Below are positions 60,451 to 64,000 of a stretch of DNA of 64,000 nt, piece after piece. The stretch's first letter is position 1. Each line of letters starts with the position of its first letter. Made by a program: the position numbers and the translations under genes. The stretch spans positions 21,762,321 through 21,826,320 of the forward strand of contig NC_034014.1 of assembly GCF_000346465.2 (NCBI RefSeq). The letters are read 5' to 3'. The notes under the pieces were generated by a model. It did not search any database, was not told the DNA's origin, and saw only the letters and a program-made list of their open reading frames with translations. The DNA is from Prunus persica (lineage: Eukaryota; Streptophyta; Magnoliopsida; Rosales; Rosaceae).

Positions 60451-61646
60451 TTACTCACTATCGCTTGTATGAAAAATAAAAAAGATTCATTTCTTTTGTA
60501 CCTTTATAAAATCAAAACTGTAATACAATGCAAAACAACAACTAAATCTTTATAAAAAAAATGTTAGAAAATGAGAGAATAATGTACATGAAGCTATCAA
60601 CTTTAACAATTCCTCCAGAAGTAGTCCAAATGTGAAAATACCCCAAGGCCTTTATACCACATATTCTGATATGCTATATTACAGGGCAGGCTTTATTTGA
60701 TTCGATGAGGTGAAGAATGTGAAGGAAATATTTTAATCTGAATTTAAAGGAATATAAGATGTGAAATCACCCAATTGGAATGAATCGTTTATTCCCCTAG
60801 AAAAATCGTGCTTTTTTGTTAAGGTTATTTTGACATATGTCACACTCTCAGTAGTTTACTTGTTTATGGTTGTCAAAGTGCCTACGCGGTTTGCTATTCT
60901 GCTTTCGGCCACGCGTATTGAAATTTTAAAAGAGATTGCTTTTGACAGGAATAGGTTCTATTTCTCCATCCATATGATGTATTTATGTTATAGTACGTGT
61001 GTATTTATTAATAGGAATCTTTACCATAAATGGTGTTTGAGGTTTGCGAAATTATCATCTTTAATTTTTTATATTTTTTTCTTGATATTATTGGTCTTTT
61101 ATGTTATACCTCACATATCAATTTGGTCCCTACAGTAAGATTCTATTAAAATTTCTATTAAATTGCTGACTTGACATGCAATGTGAATTAAACAATATAT
61201 ATTTAAAGGTTTTTTTTTTTGAAAAATATATTTAAATATTTTAGAAACTTAAAAATAGCTTAAAATATTAATAAAACTTTTAGCATTAAATAAAAATTAT
61301 TAATTTTTAAAAATTCTCTCTCCTCTCTCTCAAGCTAACTCAGTACAGGGCTCCACCAAAAAAGCTAACCCAGAGACATCTCCAGCACCATTCACCATCA
61401 CCCACCACCTTCGCTATCAATGAGACCCATTCCACAACACTCAACCACCACCTTTGTTGCTTCTCTCTCTCTTCCCCCAATCCCCCAGACCCACACATAA
61501 AGTTACCCACCTCGCCACAAACCCCCACACCCCACACCACCACCGCACTCTCCTCCTACCCCCATCAACATCGATGGCTCCCTCTACTCCTTTTCCTTAC
61601 CAGAAAATTCAAAAACCAAAAAGAAAAATATGAAGCAGTCAATTTG

Positions 61647-61824
61647 TGTTAGAAAGTAAATGTATTTTAGATAGGAAAGAAATTTGTAATTGATTCATAT
61701 ATCCAATCCTTCCCTTAGATGGAATTCCTAGATTGTAGGATTCCTTATTGTACAAGGAAAACTCGTGTATATATTTCTATGTTATTAATGAAATATTCAT
61801 TCAAGCCAAATATATTTTTCTACA
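61647..61824 (+). mobile_element. 5' LTR of a Ty1/copia retrotransposon
   Basis: Starts TGTTAGAAAGTAAATGTATT and ends TTTTTCTACA (178 bp), immediately followed by TGGTATCAAAGC, a primer-binding site matching initiator methionine tRNA as in plant copia elements (one base off the usual TGGTATCAGAGC). No 3' LTR in the window. Confidence 0.75.
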
Positions 61825-61881
61825 TGGTATCAAAGCAGGTTTCAAAAAACCGAGCATTTTTCCTTCTCTCGTCTCTCACAC

Positions 61882-63190
61882 ATGAGTGACGGCGGCTTCT
61901 TCCCAAAGGGCGGCAATGAAGCTGCTGACCCTCTTTTTATCAACCACTCAGACCACCCCGGGTTGGTTCTTGTTTCAAAGAAACTCAGTGGCGACAACTA
62001 CAACACCTGGTCTCGCTCGATGAGGATCTCTCTTAGTGCTAAAAATAAAATTGGGTTCATAGATGGATCCATCAAGAAACCAAAGGCAGATAAGCACCCT
62101 CTCGATTCTGAAGGCATGGCAGCGATGCAACGACATGGTGGTGTCGTGGCTTTTGACTTCTCTGGAACCAGATGTTGCTGTCAGCGTCATTTACTTATCC
62201 ACCGCTCACGAAATTTGGGATGACCTTCGCGAGCGATTTTCTCAAAACAACGTTCCTCGTCTCTTTCAAATCAACCGTTAGATTGCTTCTCTCACCCAAT
62301 GACAGCTTTCTATTGCTGCATATTACACCAAATTAAAGGAGTTTTGGGACGAGTTGGCATCCTTCAGTGAGGCCACATCTTGCACATGTGGCGCACAGAA
62401 CGAAACCAATATACTTATGCAGTTTCTCATGGGACTACCCAAATCCTATAGTGCCATCCGTGGCCAGATTTTGTTGATGAAACCTCTCTCGTCAGCTCGA
62501 CAAGCATATTCCTTCATCTCACAAGAAGAGAAACAGCAGGAACTTGGCTCCACATCATCATGTACTCCAGATTCGCAAACTGCAGCCATGGCCGTTCGTC
62601 ATGATTCTCGCTCCCGTCCAAGAGGAGATCGACCTCCACTCCACTGCACCTATTGCAACTATGATCACCATACCCGAGATATCTGTTACCAACTTCATGG
62701 GTACCCACCCAGTCACCTTCACTATGGCCAGAAGCCCATTCCACGCCGCAACCACAATAACAACGGCAGCAGCAGTTGGCACAACACCAACAGCACCGGC
62801 GGCAGCGACCACCGTTCCCATGCCTCCTCTGCTGCCCACCAAGTCACCGCCCATGCCCCAACTCTCCAAGATATTCAGTCCGCGATGCCCCACTTATCCG
62901 ACAGCCAATATCAGCAAATCATGTCCATGATGGCCGAGACATCCAGTTCCTCTCCTTTCAACCCGCAAGCACATGCTGCTTCTGCCAGTTCTTTTTCTCA
63001 AGGTTTGTCACCCATCGTTTCCACTCATGGTCCATGGATCATTGACAGATCACATCATATGTTCTTCTCATTTATTGACGAACAGCCCTCCCACCACTCA
63101 TTCACCTCCCGTTTCCTTGCCTAGTGGAGACAAGGCTCCGATCACTTTGACAAGAACAATTTCATTAAATTCCCATACACAATTGAAAGA
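61882..63190 (+). pseudogene. Degenerate Ty1/copia gag-protease
   Basis: ATG at 61,882 opens MSDGGFFPKGG, then LSGDNYNTWSRSMRISLSAK as in plant copia gag. The frame breaks near 62,107 and continues in another as VVSWLLTSLEPDVAVSVIYL and EIWDDLRERFSQNN, then meets TAG at 62,279. A further frame from about 62,305 encodes YYTKLKEFWDELASF, LMGLPKSYSAIRGQILL and a CCHC zinc knuckle (CTYCNYDHHTRDIC). The protease motif, normally WIIDSG, reads WIIDRSHHM at about 63,030, so the catalytic Asp-Ser-Gly is damaged. At least one frameshift and two stops; integrase, RT and RNase H are absent because a CACTA terminus interrupts at 63,192. Confidence 0.85.
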
Positions 63191-63191
63191 T

Positions 63192-64000
63192 CACTACTAC
63201 AAAAAAGCAAAAAGACGACGGTAAATCACCGTCGTGTATTTGGTTTTTCAATGGTCGTGGAATCCACCGTCATCTTTTCCCTCATAAACCACGACGCTAA
63301 ATAACCGTCGTTGTTAAACAATACAACGTCATCAAAAAATACAAAACGACGTCTTTGTACTGCAAAAAGATCTAAAAAAAGCAATCGATGATGATAATAG
63401 ACGACCAATTCTCTAAAAAGACCGTCGTTAAAAAGGGAAAATATGACACATATTAAGAGAACAAGGCCGCAAGATAGACATACAACGACGACAATAAAAA
63501 TACGCCGACGTTAAATATAATTTTCACGACAATAAAAAATATGACGTCTTTAAATACATTAGAAGACGACGTTATTGATACCTACTACGTCGCACATATA
63601 AACACAACCGTCGTACAATTAATTTTCCACTTCGATTTTTTGATAAAAGATGACGTGGAAATAGTTGTCAGTGTCATTATTTACGACGTATGTGTTTCTA
63701 TAGTAGACGTTGAAAAACTAAACAACGTCAGTTACAAATATATGAGAGTCGTATTAAAAAATTTATACGTCCTATTTTCAGAAACAAACAACGACCATAA
63801 ATATTAGACGTTGTTAAATACAACAACGTCGGAAAACAATAAAAACAGACGTGTTTAGTCTGCTAAAGTTCTACAACGTCTCTTATTTACAAAAAACCGT
63901 CGTGAAATAAATTTTCCACTTCGATTTTATCTAAAAAAGATGACGTGGAAATAGTTGTCAGTGTCATTATTTACGACGTATACATTTATATAGTCGACGT
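63192..64000. mobile_element. Left terminus of a CACTA (En/Spm-like) transposon, running off the window
   Basis: Begins CACTACTACAAAAAAGC, the hallmark end of plant CACTA elements, followed by a dense field of subterminal ACGACG / CGTCGT / GACGT motifs in both orientations. A segment starting ATTTTCCACTTCGATTTT at 63,622 recurs 289 bases on at 63,911 and stays similar to the window end, so the subterminal region has internal direct repeats. No transposase in the part seen; the other end and the 3-bp target duplication lie outside. Confidence 0.8.

Larger units (their letters stand above)
58383..61646. other. Repeat-rich spacer between the CYSTM gene and the copia element
   Basis: No supported gene. 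It contains a Tourist-like MITE (58,978-59,315), SINE-like pieces (about 59,565-59,625 minus, and 60,186-60,290 plus), an AT microsatellite (60,413-60,449) and AT-rich DNA. A 125-codon frame at 60,761-61,138 lacks any family signature. Confidence 0.4.

Noticed and set aside
60761..61138. 125-codon open frame
   Set aside because: No family signature or splice context, AT-rich spacer with repeats on both sides.
62514..62893. Minus-strand frames over the copia gag
   Set aside because: Shadows of the CCHC-containing gag frame.
63200..64000. CRISPR-like array of short repeats
   Set aside because: Repeats are inverted and irregularly spaced, follow a CACTA end, and the DNA is plant nuclear.

Overview
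This window is nuclear DNA from a eudicot plant, most probably a member of the Rosaceae. The genes have many GT-AG introns, the background is AT-rich and full of transposable-element debris, and every recognised gene is a plant family. A symbiosis receptor kinase gene and a Ty1/copia-type LTR are compatible with Prunus or a relative, but the genus is inference and no species is claimed. Six ordinary genes were rebuilt exon by exon with reading frames that close across every junction, and a pair of duplicated small genes was rebuilt the same way.

Left block (1-29,041). On the + strand lie the last ten visible exons of a mitochondrial-type serine hydroxymethyltransferase (its N-terminus is outside the window), then a complete 17-exon organellar oligopeptidase of the TOP1/OOP type, then the two-exon BRICK1 subunit of the SCAR/WAVE complex. 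On the - strand follow a complete 15-exon symbiosis receptor-like kinase (SYMRK) and a 6-exon chloroplast protein of the At4g37920 family. After a 6-kb gap comes the + strand glycine-rich DUF1399 protein (GRDP, 34,990-39,530). From memory of Arabidopsis locus numbers, this order echoes At4g37900-At4g37930 (GRDP2, At4g37920, SHM1) and At2g22640-At2g22660 (BRK1, GRDP1), with SYMRK embedded here and absent from Arabidopsis.

Middle block (39,874-56,981). A segment of about 7.8 kb is tandemly duplicated in direct orientation. Each copy carries a small secreted cysteine-rich defensin-like gene; the two proteins are identical and the coding sequences differ only at two synonymous sites. The copies were later marked by separate events: a 364-bp tandem repeat in copy A, and in copy B a 1.2-kb long-TIR Mutator-like insertion (9-bp target duplication) and a 567-bp hAT-like insertion (8-bp target duplication). 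The other copy shows the empty site for both insertions. Older elements, including a LINE RNase H relic, a Tourist-like MITE, a SINE and an hAT-like element, are shared by both copies.

Right block (56,982-64,000). A three-exon CYSTM (cysteine-rich transmembrane module) stress-protein gene lies on the - strand. It is followed by MITE and SINE debris, a degenerate Ty1/copia element (LTR, primer-binding site, frameshifted gag, broken protease motif), and the terminus of a CACTA element that interrupts the copia element and runs off the window.

The genes do not form a pathway. SHMT serves photorespiratory C1 metabolism, TOP1 organellar peptide clearance, BRK1 actin nucleation and SYMRK root-symbiosis signalling. 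The defensin-like and CYSTM genes are probably defence or stress related. Repeat identities rest on terminal repeats and target-site duplications read by eye.
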